Counted from the stretch's first letter, positions 1 through 11,210 are shown. The stretch: 64,000 nt of DNA from Lichenicoccus sp965276875 (GCF_965276875.1 NZ_OZ255701.1:62001-126000), one strand, 5' to 3'. Program-made: numbers and translations. Notes: generated from the letters alone by a model not told the origin.

Positions 1-321
1 AGCCACGGCAGTCTCTCGACCTACCTCATCGGCTTCACCCTCTCAATCATCCTGACCGCGGCAGCCTTCGCCTTCCTGATGGTGCCGAACAGCCTTTCGC
101 GCGGCACCGTGCTGCTCGCCATCACTGGTCTCGCGGTGGTGCAGATTTTCGTTCACTTGGTTTGCTTCCTGCACATGAATACGGATTCCGAGCAGCGCTG
201 GAACGTGACTGCCTTTGCCTTCGCGGTGGTGACACTGGCCATCCTGATCGTCGGATCGTTGTGGATCATGCATAATATCAGCGACCACATGGTACGATAC
301 GCGCCGATGCCCCCGATGTAG
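1..321 (+). CDS. cyoD: Cytochrome o ubiquinol oxidase subunit IV, 5' end outside window
   Basis: Small membrane subunit of the bo3-type quinol oxidase, which reduces oxygen with ubiquinol in the inner membrane. The open frame enters at base 1 and 106 codons are visible; the family is about 110-120 residues, so only a few N-terminal residues are missing. The first visible residues (SHGSLSTYLIGFTLS) are the typical CyoD opening. Three hydrophobic helices follow, at about residues 8-28, 37-57 and 72-92, with the conserved LVCFLHM stretch between helices 2 and 3. It is presumably the last gene of a cyoABCD operon to the left. A decayed copy of its 3' third lies at 3251-3366. Confidence 0.93.
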   Translation, partial: SHGSLSTYLIGFTLSIILTAAAFAFLMVPNSLSRGTVLLAITGLAVVQIFVHLVCFLHMNTDSEQRWNVTAFAFAVVTLAILIVGSLWIMHNISDHMVRYAPMPPM

Positions 322-707
322 GTCATCGCAGGAATTCCATTGGCCTCTCAGAGCGTCGGTTCTGGCAATGGACCTTGATGATTCATGCCGCTGGAAACGC
401 AGAGCCGAACAAGCCGGGCATTCATGTCGATATGGTCAGTTCGTCTTTGACATCAGGCCCCGCTCTATCGGCTCTCACCTTTGCCAGCGCCCACATGACC
501 TCCCCGCCGAAATTTGGCTCGGCCTCTGAGGAAGCCCTTCAAGCGGGTCGGTATGCGCGCAGGTTTGCGGGGCGGCTCGCCCAACAACGGAGCAGAGCCT
601 GATCGATGCTCCTGTTTCACCGATCAGGCTCCAGGGTCTCACCGTCTTGGTGTTCCCACGTAGGCGGTGCACCGGTTTGAGCCGTAGTCCAGAGATAGCA
701 TGGCGTT
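322..707. other. Intergenic region with no supported gene
   Basis: About 390 bases between cyoD and the convergent secreted protein. A 75-codon plus-strand frame (375-602) has no recognisable family and no good ribosome site, so I do not call it. No clear hairpin terminator was seen. Confidence 0.5.
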
Positions 708-2885
708 CTACTGTCCGGGAGCCAGTGTCAGCGTCAGCGGAGCGAAGACGCCTCCCACGACCGGCCGATCCCTGAAGCCTTGGCTGTTGCCTGTCGGCAC
801 ATCGTACCAGTCAGGGAACGGAGCCGCGGCGGTGGTCGTGTTCGCAAAGTTATAGACCTCATTGAAGATGCTCTGCGTCAGCGTCGGGTCTGTCGTGGTC
901 AGCGCGGCCGCGGTCCACAACTCCCAATCTGCCTTGGTGTAGGTGTGGCGTGGATCCAGTATGATCCCGTTCGGCTGTTCCTGCGTTGCGTAGAAATTAG
1001 CCTCTTCGGTCAGGATGCTCTGCGGGATGAGACGCAGCCCGAGGAGCTGGTCGGGATAGGCGTTGTATTTGAGGCTCCAATAGCTGTCCGGCTCCGTGGT
1101 CGTGTCGGGGCTGTAGGCGTTTGCGGGTTCACGATATTGCAGCAGCAGGTGGGTTGAATTGCTATTCTGTGCAAGCGTCGCCCAGGTGGCGATCATCTGC
1201 TTCGATTGCTGCGTGAAATAGGACGCGTCGCTTCCTCTTCCCGCGCGTCTTGCGATCTGCCCCATCGCGCCGACAGCCTCGATCCCCTTGAGTGCGAGAT
1301 TGACGCTGTGCGCGATCGGACCTGTGAAGTCATCGGTCTGGTTCTGGAATTGCGGGTCAAGGGCATTCTGATACGGAACACCGGCCGGCACCGTCAGCAG
1401 ATACTCGGCCCATTGGTGGAACAGCGCGTAATGCGCCCTGGCATACTGCGCCGCTTCCAGGGGTGCGACATGCTGCATGTAGGCGTCGGCCATGATCAGC
1501 ATGTTGGCCGTCTCTTCAACCGGCATGTTTTCCCCGCCGCCATCGTTATGTCCGTTTGCGTTCGGATAGGTGGTGCCCAGGTCGTGCGGTGCGTACAGGG
1601 ACGGCCACAGCCCCGATTCGCAGTAGTAGATGATCGGTGCGAGCATGTAGCGAACCAGCTCGGGATTGACGTAAAGGAAGGCAGGAATCGATGGATAGAT
1701 CACGTCCACCGTGGAGACGTTGTCGCTGCTGCTGATCTCCTCGAGGAACAGATAAGGATTGCTCTTGGTTCCCGTCAGCTCGGTGCCGGCGATCGCCTGC
1801 CGCAAGGCAAGCGACGTAATTGCCGCGTAGTTGGGACCGCCATATCCCGACGCGGCTTTGTTGATATTCGTGTCCAGCGTGTTCGCGCGGGACACCGCCG
1901 CGGTCGAGTCGTTGTAGGCAAAGGCGAGCATGCTCTCGTAATCGCGCCAGTACTGGTGCCAGAGCGAGTGGGCGGGCTGGTTCAGGAAGTTGATCGCGGG
2001 GTCGCGGATATGCCCCAACAGCAGCGTGAACGGCTGCGTGGCCGTCGTGCCCACGGTGCCGAACGCGTTGCTGAAGGCGAACACCGGAAAGCGGTCATTG
2101 ATCGGCCGCGGCTGGGCCGTGTCGTTGCTGTTGTCGAGATGACCGTTGGCGACGAAGCCGGGGCGCACCGTGGTGTCCGCGCCCGACTGGATCGTGAGGC
2201 TGCCCGACGCCTTGGCCGAGAACAGCACGGTTCCCCAGGACGGATAGTTGTTGACCTGGTTGAACTTCGCCGGGTTGGCCGGCGTGACGGTCCAGGTATC
2301 GAGGCTGCCCGGCGTGTTGCTCCCGTCGGAGGTCAGGCTGATCGACTCTTGGTTCCATTTGATCAACTGGTTGTCGTCGCCATGCGCCCATTCGCCGCTG
2401 ATATCGTAATAGACCGTGACTTGATGCTGGAGTCCGTCGCTGCTCTGGGCGGTGGTGATGATGTCGGCGAGCGGAATACTGAGCCGCTTGAGGTCGCGGG
2501 CCTCGACGGGCGAAAGGAAGTCGACGTTCAGGGTGACGCCACCCGCGTTGAACGTGAACTTCGATTGCGTCGCCGTCGTCACCAGCGACGTCTGCGTCAT
2601 GTTCGTGAGGTTTGCGGTACTTGGAGCGCCGACGAACAGATAGGATCTGCCGTCGATATAGGCGATCCCGGTAATCGCCTTGACTTTCCCGTCCCAGTAG
2701 GTGGGCCAGGTACCCGGGGAAATCGCATTGCTGTCTTCGAGCCAGGTGTTGATATATGGCGTACGCGTAATGAGTGGCACCGATGGCGGCTTGAGCGGGG
2801 TGAAGGTTTGCGCGCTGGCGACCTGGCAGCAGAGCGCTGCGGCAGTCATCACGCTGGAGGCCAACAGGAAACGGTATCGAAGCAT
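708..2885 (-). CDS. Secreted glutaminase A-like protein (DUF4964/DUF5127/DUF4965/DUF1793 architecture)
   Basis: Exported protein of 725 residues. Residues 1-25 form a signal peptide with an ASA|QTF cleavage site. The layout matches the glutaminase A (GtaA) family first described in fungi. An N-terminal beta domain carries a WPTYWDGKVKAITG-type motif near residue 60. An alpha-barrel part carries the signature MPVEETANMLIM near residue 450. The C-terminal part has PFPDWYD and RPVVGGVF. In fungi the family hydrolyses glutamine; bacterial members are mostly uncharacterised, so the substrate is uncertain. It stands alone, convergent with cyoD, with an inverted repeat just upstream of its start (2916-2937). 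The flanking cyoD remnant suggests arrival by insertion or duplication. Confidence 0.82.
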   Translation of the reverse strand: MLRYRFLLASSVMTAAALCCQVASAQTFTPLKPPSVPLITRTPYINTWLEDSNAISPGTWPTYWDGKVKAITGIAYIDGRSYLFVGAPSTANLTNMTQTSLVTTATQSKFTFNAGGVTLNVDFLSPVEARDLKRLSIPLADIITTAQSSDGLQHQVTVYYDISGEWAHGDDNQLIKWNQESISLTSDGSNTPGSLDTWTVTPANPAKFNQVNNYPSWGTVLFSAKASGSLTIQSGADTTVRPGFVANGHLDNSNDTAQPRPINDRFPVFAFSNAFGTVGTTATQPFTLLLGHIRDPAINFLNQPAHSLWHQYWRDYESMLAFAYNDSTAAVSRANTLDTNINKAASGYGGPNYAAITSLALRQAIAGTELTGTKSNPYLFLEEISSSDNVSTVDVIYPSIPAFLYVNPELVRYMLAPIIYYCESGLWPSLYAPHDLGTTYPNANGHNDGGGENMPVEETANMLIMADAYMQHVAPLEAAQYARAHYALFHQWAEYLLTVPAGVPYQNALDPQFQNQTDDFTGPIAHSVNLALKGIEAVGAMGQIARRAGRGSDASYFTQQSKQMIATWATLAQNSNSTHLLLQYREPANAYSPDTTTEPDSYWSLKYNAYPDQLLGLRLIPQSILTEEANFYATQEQPNGIILDPRHTYTKADWELWTAAALTTTDPTLTQSIFNEVYNFANTTTAAAPFPDWYDVPTGNSQGFRDRPVVGGVFAPLTLTLAPGQ

Positions 2886-2915
2886 GGCGTCCCTCGCATT
2901 TTCTTATTAACGGGA

Positions 2916-2937
2916 ACAATCCAATATTCTGGATTGT
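2916..2937. promoter_or_regulatory. Inverted repeat upstream of the secreted protein, possible operator
   Basis: Perfect 8-base arms ACAATCCA and TGGATTGT with a 6-base AT-rich spacer, about 30 bases before the start codon of the minus-strand gene. Position and symmetry suit a dimeric repressor site or transcript leader hairpin. No regulator is identified. Confidence 0.35.
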
Positions 2938-3250
2938 GGAAATTCCTTCATAGGCAACGTGGGGGACGCTAGCGCCGTCGAAGGAACAATGACAAACCCG
3001 ATTTGTCAGACATCACCGAAGCGTGATGGCACGAGGTATTCCCGAGCGACTGTGTTGCACTGCCTCGCCGAACAGCCAGGCACGTGCGGCGGCCGGTTTT
3101 CCAGCGGGCCGGTACTGCACCGCTGCCGCAACAAGGCCGTTATGGCGCGAAAGCTGGAGATTGGGGACGCCGATCATCTCAGGCAGCGGCGCAGCAGCCG
3201 CGTCCGCCGAGGCGGGCATGCAGCGCTCTTCACACAGGACCGGATCGGCC
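2938..3250. other. Gene-free stretch between secreted protein and cyoD remnant
   Basis: No convincing gene. A second short inverted repeat, TGACAAA / TTTGTCA, sits at 2990-3008 with a 5-base spacer. The overlapping frames read here are composition artefacts. The stretch may be decayed DNA associated with the adjacent cyoD remnant. Confidence 0.4.
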
Positions 3251-3366
3251 GAACTGCCTTTGCCTCTGCGGTGGTGACACTGGCCATCCTGATCGTCGGA
3301 TCGTTGTGGTCTTGGCTAATATCGCCGACCACATGATACGATACGCCCCGATATCTCCGATGTGGT
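3251..3366 (+). pseudogene. Degenerate duplicate of the cyoD 3' end
   Basis: About 115 bases align with the end of cyoD at 206-321. The stretch coding VVTLAILIVGSLW is nearly identical. After it, one base is missing relative to cyoD, so the conserved tail (IADHMIRYAPISPM, compared with ISDHMVRYAPMPPM) falls in another frame, and the stop codon is lost. It has no 5' end and cannot be functional. It is either the scar of a duplication that left the glutaminase-like gene between the copies, or the relic of a second cyo operon. Confidence 0.85.
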
Positions 3367-3387
3367 CGCCCGGCTAAGGAGGTAGGT

Positions 3388-3927
3388 CTAATTGCACCGA
3401 TAGAAATGGCCGATTAGCCTTGAGGCGTGCCCGCGGCAGGAGTCAAGAGTGGGATCGTCCGGTTCAGGCTGCATGTCGGCTTGTAGGCGTGCAATCTGAT
3501 CAGAGGGGTCGTAGATAAGAAACTGCTCTGGTGGCGCGAGGCCTACTTCTGGCCCCCAATCCCATATAACGGCTTTGCCTCGTGCCGCCTTGATATCTGC
3601 CGAATATCGCTGGTAATGCCAGACAAGACTGACATACGGCCTCGTCCTGCCGATCAATGGTGTCAGCCCTATCGCAACCGGCAGGACCATTGCCCATGAC
3701 AGCGTCCACCGCCATCCACCACCGAACCTGCGACTGAGAAAATAGAAGGGAACCGCCAAGACAGTCAGGAGGATTGGCAGCGTTAGGACTGCGCCTAAGA
3801 CGAGTAAAAGGATGGCAAGCGTCAAGACGCTTTGGTTCACATTGATCAAAATGATCAGCAGAACCGCGATAACAGCCGGTGCGATAGCCACCATATCCCG
3901 GCCGACGGGGCTGCGGATCCGGCTCAT
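3388..3927 (-). CDS. Hypothetical membrane protein
   Basis: I do not recognise this 179-residue protein. Residues about 11-30, 33-65 (long enough for two helices) and 69-92 are strongly hydrophobic. They are followed by a soluble C-terminal half rich in charged residues with a pair of cysteines near the end (DSCRGHASRLIGHFYRC). There is no signal peptidase site. Codon use and GC content look lower than in neighbouring genes, which hints at acquired DNA. It lies between the cyoD remnant and a chemotaxis receptor and has no operon partner. Confidence 0.6.
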   Translation of the reverse strand: MSRIRSPVGRDMVAIAPAVIAVLLIILINVNQSVLTLAILLLVLGAVLTLPILLTVLAVPFYFLSRRFGGGWRWTLSWAMVLPVAIGLTPLIGRTRPYVSLVWHYQRYSADIKAARGKAVIWDWGPEVGLAPPEQFLIYDPSDQIARLQADMQPEPDDPTLDSCRGHASRLIGHFYRCN

Positions 3928-4002
3928 ACCGTTTCTTTCGTAGCCTGCTCGATGCGTATGACGGCGGAATGCAGCGGCAAAGCTCTGGTTTCTTCTCCAG
4001 CC

Positions 4003-5289
4003 CTATGCCGCGTTCAGCCCTCCAAGAAACCCCTCGACCTGCTCACGCAGCCTGGTGGCCTGACCGGCCATGGTGCGTACTGATCCGGCAATGCGACCGG
4101 AAACCTGGCCCGCCTCGCTAGCCAGGCTGTTTACCCGTTCCATGCCCGAAGACGCCTCCTCGGTGCGCCGCGCGGCTTCCTGAATGCTTCGTGCGATCTC
4201 CCCTGTGGTGGCACCCTGCTCCTCGACCGCGGCTGCGATCGTCGAGGCGGCTTCGCCGAGTTGCGCGATGATGGTGGCGACGCTGGAGATGGCGTGTTCG
4301 ACCTGAGCGGTCGCCTTTTGGATTGCCTGGATTCGATTGGCGATGTTCTCGGTTGCATGCGCCGTCTGCCCGGCCAGTGCCTTGACTTCGGAGGCGACCA
4401 CCGCAAAGCCCTTGCCGGCCTCGCCGGCGCGTGCCGCCTCGATGGTGGCGTTGAGCGCCAGCAGGTTGGTCTGGCCGGCGACGCTGCTGATCAGGCTGAC
4501 GACGTCGCCGATCTGGCGCACGTCCTCGACCAGCGTGCGCACCGCGGCGATGGCGGCGTCGGCTTCCGCGGTGGCACTCGTGGTCGCGCGGGCGGAGCGG
4601 GCGACCTGCTGCGTGATCTCGCCGATCGAGGCGGTCATTTCCTGAGTGGCAGCAGCGACGCTACGCACGTTCATGGTGGCCTCGCCGGATGTCGAGGCAA
4701 CGGAGAGGGCGCTCCCGCAGGTCTGCGAGGCGGCCTGGTTCATGCCGTCGGCATCCCGGCCGAGCTGTTCGGCGGCGGCCGCGACCTGATCGACGACCCC
4801 CAGGATGTCGGTCTGGAAACGCTGGGCGAGGGAGGCGGTGGAGGAACGACGGTCCTCGGCGGCCTGCGTGGCGGCGTGGATATCCACCAGTGAGCCGCAG
4901 GCACGGCGCGCCATGCCGCCGGCATCCTTGATGACGCCGCCGGTGGCGCGAAACCAGCGATAGGACCCGTCCTTGATGCGGAGCCGGTAGTTGGTGTCGT
5001 AGAGCCCTCCGCTCGCCAAGGCGGCGCCAAAGGCGGCGAATGTCGCGTCGAAATCCTCCGGATGCAGGCGGTCCGACCAGGACTGAACCACGTTCGGGAA
5101 CTCCGCGTCGGTTTTGTAGCCACAAAGCCTGCGGAACTCGGCCGACCAGGTCCAGCGCGACAACGGGTGCATCGCGTCCCCCTCGTGCAGAACCGCGTCC
5201 CAAAGCCCAACGCCGGAGTGTCGGTCGAGCACGGCGAGCCATTCCACCTTCTCGCGCAGGGCCGAACTCGAATGTGTCAGAAAACCCAT
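4003..5289 (-). CDS. PAS-domain methyl-accepting chemotaxis protein, soluble
   Basis: Cytoplasmic chemoreceptor without membrane helices, about 428 residues from the MGFLTHSS start. An earlier in-frame GTG at 5343 is possible, but neither start has a strong ribosome site. Residues about 15-130 form a PAS/PAC fold (WSDRLHPEDFDATFAAF, then YRLRIKDGSYRWFRATG), probably sensing a cofactor or small ligand. The rest is the coiled-coil signalling domain. Its hairpin tip contains the family's most conserved run (QTNLLALNATIEAARAGE, GFAVVASEVKALA), which docks CheA and CheW. No che genes are adjacent. A flagellin cluster at 41-43 kb fits a motile cell. Confidence 0.92.
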   Translation of the reverse strand: MGFLTHSSSALREKVEWLAVLDRHSGVGLWDAVLHEGDAMHPLSRWTWSAEFRRLCGYKTDAEFPNVVQSWSDRLHPEDFDATFAAFGAALASGGLYDTNYRLRIKDGSYRWFRATGGVIKDAGGMARRACGSLVDIHAATQAAEDRRSSTASLAQRFQTDILGVVDQVAAAAEQLGRDADGMNQAASQTCGSALSVASTSGEATMNVRSVAAATQEMTASIGEITQQVARSARATTSATAEADAAIAAVRTLVEDVRQIGDVVSLISSVAGQTNLLALNATIEAARAGEAGKGFAVVASEVKALAGQTAHATENIANRIQAIQKATAQVEHAISSVATIIAQLGEAASTIAAAVEEQGATTGEIARSIQEAARRTEEASSGMERVNSLASEAGQVSGRIAGSVRTMAGQATRLREQVEGFLGGLNAA

Positions 5290-5403
5290 GGGGACCGATC
5301 CAGTGCTGGGGTGCGTCGCTGCCCGATCGTAGCCGGCAAACACTTAAGGACCGATGAACTGGCGGGCTTGCGCCATTGCGTCGCAGGCGCCAATTCTGGC
5401 CGC

Positions 5404-7614
<2,211 letters not shown>

Positions 7615-7616
7615 CG

Positions 7617-8141
7617 GTGGTGGCGAGCGACCTTGAGGAGGACGCGCCACTGCGTCCTGCAGGGCTGCACCGCTATGTCACGCCGGCGGGTATCGCACGT
7701 ATGCGGGCGGAATTGCGGTGTCTGATGCGCGACGAGCGGCCGCGGATCGTTGAGATCGTCTCCTGGGCCGCGGGCAACGGCGATCGCTCGGAGAATGGCG
7801 ACTATCTCTATGGCAAGAAGCGGCTGCGCGAGATCGACCGTCGCGCCCGCTTCCTGACCAAGCGGATTGAGGACGCACGGATCGTCGATCCCGCACACCA
7901 AACCCGTCGCGACCAGGTGTTTTTCGGCGCAACCGTCACCTTCATGGACGAGGACGACACCGCCCGCATTGTCACCATCGTCGGCGTCGATGAAGCGCGC
8001 TCGCCTGAGGGCGAGGTGAGCCTGGCCTCGCCGATCGCGCGCGGGCTGTTGGGCGCCAGGGTCGGCGACGAGGTCCGCCTGCAGACGCCGCGTGGCCCGG
8101 TGCTCGTCGAGATCACCGCCATCGTCTATCCTGATTTCTAG
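7617..8141 (+). CDS. greB: Transcription elongation factor of the GreA/GreB family
   Basis: Rescues backtracked RNA polymerase by stimulating cleavage of the nascent RNA. It has 174 residues with a GTG start two bases after the uvrB stop, so it is probably translationally coupled. The N-terminal coiled-coil carries the acidic tip motif (GDRSENGDYLYGKKRLREID) whose two acidic residues reach the polymerase active site. The YLYGKKRL spelling is typical of GreB rather than GreA. The C-terminal FKBP-like domain (FFGATVTFMDEDD ... SPIARGLLGARVGDEV) is complete. Confidence 0.93.
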   Translation: MVASDLEEDAPLRPAGLHRYVTPAGIARMRAELRCLMRDERPRIVEIVSWAAGNGDRSENGDYLYGKKRLREIDRRARFLTKRIEDARIVDPAHQTRRDQVFFGATVTFMDEDDTARIVTIVGVDEARSPEGEVSLASPIARGLLGARVGDEVRLQTPRGPVLVEITAIVYPDF

Positions 8142-8152
8142 AGGAGCGCTGC

Positions 8153-9142
8153 ATGCCGCTGATTGCGTTGAAGGTCGCGGTCCAGATGGATCCGATCGAG
8201 ACCGTTGATATTGAAGCGGATTCCAGCTTCGCGCTGATGCTTGAGGCGCAAAGCAGGGGGCACGCACTCTGGGTCTATGAGGTGCGCCATCTCAGCCTGC
8301 GCGAGGGACGCGGCATCCCGGGCCGCATGCAGCGGCTGACGGCACGCGCGCGTCCGGTCCGCCTGGAACGCAAATCCGGCGCGCACGTGCAGGCCGGCCC
8401 GGAGACCATCCTCGACCTCGCCTCGGTCGACGTGGTGCTGATGCGCCAGGATCCGCCGTTCGACATGGCCTACATCACGGCGACCCACCTGCTGGAGCAC
8501 GTCCACCCGCATACCCTGGTGGTCAACGATCCACGCGCCGTGCGTGACGCGCCGGAGAAGCTGCTGGTCACGCATTTCCCTGACCTGATGCCGCCGACCC
8601 TGGTCAGTTGGGATATCACGGCGATCCGCGCCTTCCGCGCCGAACATGCCGACGTCATCATCAAGCCGCTGTTCGGCAATGGCGGCGAGGGGATTTTCCG
8701 GATCCGCGAGGATGACGAGAATTTCAGCTCAGTTCTGGAGATGTTCTTTTCCCGTTCGCGCGAGCCGCTGATGATCCAGCGCTACGAGCCCGCGGTACGC
8801 GCCGGCGACAAACGTATCATCCTGGCCGATGGTGAGCCGATCGGGGCCTTCAACCGGATGCCGGCCAAGGGCGAGGCGCGTTCGAACCTGCATGTCGGCG
8901 GGGTGGCCGAGCCGGCGCCGCTGACCGAGCGCGACCGCGAAATCTGCCGGCGCATCGGCCCGCATCTGCGCGAGCACGGACTGGTTTTTGCCGGCATCGA
9001 CATCATCGGCAACTGGCTCACCGAAATCAATGTGACCTCGCCGACTGGCCTGCAGCAGATCGACCGCTTCGACGGCATCAATAGCGCCGGCCTGATCTGG
9101 GACCGGATCGAGGCGCGGCAATCGCAGCCTACCTGCCCCTAA
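8153..9142 (+). CDS. gshB: Glutathione synthetase
   Basis: ATP-dependent ligase joining gamma-glutamylcysteine and glycine, the last step of glutathione synthesis. It has 329 residues, close to the usual bacterial length. The N-terminal substrate domain opens with VAVQMDPIETVDIEADSSF, typical of GshB. It also shows DVVLMRQDPPFDMAYITATHLLE. An ATP-grasp region follows, with the glycine-rich loop FGNGGEGIF and the metal/ATP end motif INVTSPTGLQQID. A ribosome site (GAGGAG) precedes the ATG. It lies 11 bases after greB and probably belongs to the same transcript. Confidence 0.96.
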   Translation: MPLIALKVAVQMDPIETVDIEADSSFALMLEAQSRGHALWVYEVRHLSLREGRGIPGRMQRLTARARPVRLERKSGAHVQAGPETILDLASVDVVLMRQDPPFDMAYITATHLLEHVHPHTLVVNDPRAVRDAPEKLLVTHFPDLMPPTLVSWDITAIRAFRAEHADVIIKPLFGNGGEGIFRIREDDENFSSVLEMFFSRSREPLMIQRYEPAVRAGDKRIILADGEPIGAFNRMPAKGEARSNLHVGGVAEPAPLTERDREICRRIGPHLREHGLVFAGIDIIGNWLTEINVTSPTGLQQIDRFDGINSAGLIWDRIEARQSQPTCP

Positions 9143-9144
9143 GT

Positions 9145-9312
9145 CTATCGGCGCCCATAAGGCCTGAAGGCGGCGCGCAACAGCGGCGAAAGCGGCTCGT
9201 ACGGATTTCTGTTATCCAGCCACTCGTAGATCGGCGTCCGGAAATAGACCAAAACCGTGGCCAGCCATAACACCGCCGCCAGCAACACGAGGCAGATTTC
9301 AAGTCCCGGCAC
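9145..9312 (-). CDS. Small single-span membrane protein
   Basis: A 55-residue gene convergent with gshB, starting at a GTG. An AAGGA ribosome site nine bases upstream makes this start convincing. Residues about 4-23 form one hydrophobic helix, followed by a proline- and tyrosine-containing polar tail (YEWLDNRNPYEPLSP) that probably lies in the cytoplasm. Function unknown. The open frame extends further upstream, but those codons read as leader sequence. Confidence 0.6.
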   Translation of the reverse strand: MPGLEICLVLLAAVLWLATVLVYFRTPIYEWLDNRNPYEPLSPLLRAAFRPYGRR

Positions 9313-9436
9313 CGTCGCACATCCTTCGCAAGGATACAGGTATATAACGTTCGCCAGGGCGCAGACGCAAACGTCATCGACACTGCGTTGTCTTCGCCCT
9401 TGCCGAACCGATGCGAGCAGGGCAGACATCAGCGCG

Positions 9437-10129
9437 ATGAGCCACGCTTTGGAAGAACGCACGCCACGTGGCCCGGACGGTCCGCATCCCCGCTCTGCAC
9501 TCGATGCCGAGGCGGTCAAGCTGGCCTACCGTCGCTGGGCCGGCGTCTATGACGCGGTGTTCGGCGGCATCTCCGGCTTCGGCCGACGCCGCGCAGTCGA
9601 CGCGGTCAATGCGCTGCCCGGCGAACGGGTGCTGGAAGTCGGTGTCGGCACCGGCCTCGCCTTGCCTCGCTACGCTGCGGACAAGCGCATCACCGGCATC
9701 GATCTCTCGGGCGACATGCTCGAGCGTGCGCGCTGGCGGGTCGAACGCGGCGGCCTTGGTCACGTCGAGGCGTTGCTGGAGATGGACGCCGAGGAGACCG
9801 ACTTCGCTGACGGCAGCTTCGACATTGCGGTGGCGATGTTCGTGGCCTCGGTGGTGCCGAACCCGCGCCGGCTTTATCATGAATTGCGACGGGTCGTGCG
9901 CCCCGGCGGGCATATCCTGTTCGTCAACCACTTCCTGGCCACCGGAGGCGTCCGTCTGCTGGTCGAGCGCACCATGGCCCGTGCCTCGCGCTCCCTCGGC
10001 TGGCATCCGGATTTTGCCATCGAATCCCTGCTGCCGCCTGCCGACCGCGCGCGCGCCCGGATCGAGCCGGTTCCGCCGGGCGGCCTGTTTACCCTGGTGA
10101 GCCTGGCCAATACCGACGGCACTGTTTGA
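9437..10129 (+). CDS. pmtA: Class I SAM-dependent methyltransferase, PmtA-like
   Basis: Probable phospholipid N-methyltransferase converting phosphatidylethanolamine towards phosphatidylcholine, using S-adenosylmethionine. The MSHALEE start gives 230 residues; upstream codons do not match. Motif I (VLEVGVGTGLALP), motif II region (ITGIDLSGDMLERAR) and the post-motif (VVRPGGHILFVNHF) are clear. The AYRRWAGVYDAVFG opening and the FVASVVPNP loop are typical of alphaproteobacterial PmtA, not of the ubiquinone enzymes. It could also act on another lipid. Confidence 0.8.
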   Translation: MSHALEERTPRGPDGPHPRSALDAEAVKLAYRRWAGVYDAVFGGISGFGRRRAVDAVNALPGERVLEVGVGTGLALPRYAADKRITGIDLSGDMLERARWRVERGGLGHVEALLEMDAEETDFADGSFDIAVAMFVASVVPNPRRLYHELRRVVRPGGHILFVNHFLATGGVRLLVERTMARASRSLGWHPDFAIESLLPPADRARARIEPVPPGGLFTLVSLANTDGTV

Positions 10130-10274
10130 TCGCTGGTGTTTTTGCTGGTCATCGCCCCTACATTTCCTCGAGGTCGACACGCGCGGCCAACCCACGGGGA
10201 AAGGGCTGAAATGGACCGGATCGTCACCAGCCTGACCCGCAACCTTGAGGACAAGCCGCAGCTGCGGTGAACCC

Positions 10275-11210
10275 ATGAAGCACCCGACGACCCCACGCGC
10301 CGACGACGCTCCGTTCGTGGCGCAAGCCGGTGCTGTTGCGCGCGACTGGTTCGCGCTGCTCAAGCCGCGCGTGGTCTCGCTGGTGGTATTCACCGGCGCC
10401 GCAGGACTGGTGATCGCACCAGGACGGATCAACCCGCTGATCGGCTGCATCGCCGTGTTGTGCATTGCCGTGGCCGCCGGTGCCGCAGGGGCGATCAACA
10501 TGTGGTACGATCGCGACATCGACCGGCTGATGCATCGCACCGCCTCCCGCCCGGTGGCGGCGGGCCGGATCGCCCCGAACGACGCGCTCGCCTACGGCCT
10601 TCTGCTCTCGGCCGCCTCGGTGATCCTGATGTGGCTGGTCACCAACACAGTGGCGGCGATCCTGCTCGCCGCCTCTATCGCGTTCTACGTGCTGATCTAC
10701 ACCATGTGGCTTAAGCGGTTGACACCGCAGAATATCGTCATCGGCGGCGCCGCCGGCGCCTTCCCGCCGCTCATCGGCTGGGCTGCCGCAACCGGGGGGA
10801 TCAGCGCGCTGCCGCTCGTGCTGTTCGCGATCGTATTCCTGTGGACGCCGCCGCACTTCTGGGCGCTGTCGCTCTACGCCTGCAAGGATTACGCCCGCGC
10901 CGGGGTGCCGATGCTGCCCGTCACCCATGGCGCGACACACACCCGTCGGCAGATCATGGTCTATACGATCCTGCTCTGCGCCGTCTCGCTGCTGCCGCTG
11001 GCGCTTAATCTGACCGGACCGATCTATGCGGTTTCGGCGATCCTGCTCGATATCGGCTTCCTGGTCTGCGCCTGGCGCGTCCTGCGCGACCGCCAGGACG
11101 AAACTGGTGTCAGCCTGACCCGCGATGCACCGGCCCGGCTCACCTTTCGCTACTCGCTGCTTTACCTTGCGATCCTGTTCACCGCGGTCATCGTCGACCG
11201 TCTGGTCTGA
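10275..11210 (+). CDS. ctaB: Protoheme IX farnesyltransferase (heme O synthase)
   Basis: Membrane prenyltransferase that adds farnesyl to heme b to make heme O, the cofactor of bo3 oxidases and the precursor of heme A. It has 311 residues from MKHPTTP. The open frame runs 30 bases further up, without a better start. The substrate motif NMWYDRDIDRLMHRTASRP shows the paired aspartates of UbiA-type prenyltransferases, and about nine hydrophobic helices are visible. No cytochrome c oxidase genes adjoin it, so it probably supplies the cyo oxidase whose cyoD gene lies 10 kb away (alternative name cyoE). Confidence 0.95.
   Translation: MKHPTTPRADDAPFVAQAGAVARDWFALLKPRVVSLVVFTGAAGLVIAPGRINPLIGCIAVLCIAVAAGAAGAINMWYDRDIDRLMHRTASRPVAAGRIAPNDALAYGLLLSAASVILMWLVTNTVAAILLAASIAFYVLIYTMWLKRLTPQNIVIGGAAGAFPPLIGWAAATGGISALPLVLFAIVFLWTPPHFWALSLYACKDYARAGVPMLPVTHGATHTRRQIMVYTILLCAVSLLPLALNLTGPIYAVSAILLDIGFLVCAWRVLRDRQDETGVSLTRDAPARLTFRYSLLYLAILFTAVIVDRLV

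Noticed and set aside
375..602. 75-codon frame after cyoD
   Set aside because: No homology I recognise, no ribosome site and low-complexity content.
1206..2972. 588-codon plus-strand frame opposite the glutaminase-like gene
   Set aside because: Antisense shadow of a GC-rich gene; the product is Arg/Gly/Val-rich with no family features.
5290..5403. SOS (LexA) box before uvrB
   Set aside because: No GTTC/GAAC pair at the right spacing was found.
10211..10270. 19-codon frame just before the heme O synthase gene
   Set aside because: Ends four bases before the ctaB start and could be a leader peptide, but it has no ribosome site or recognisable content.
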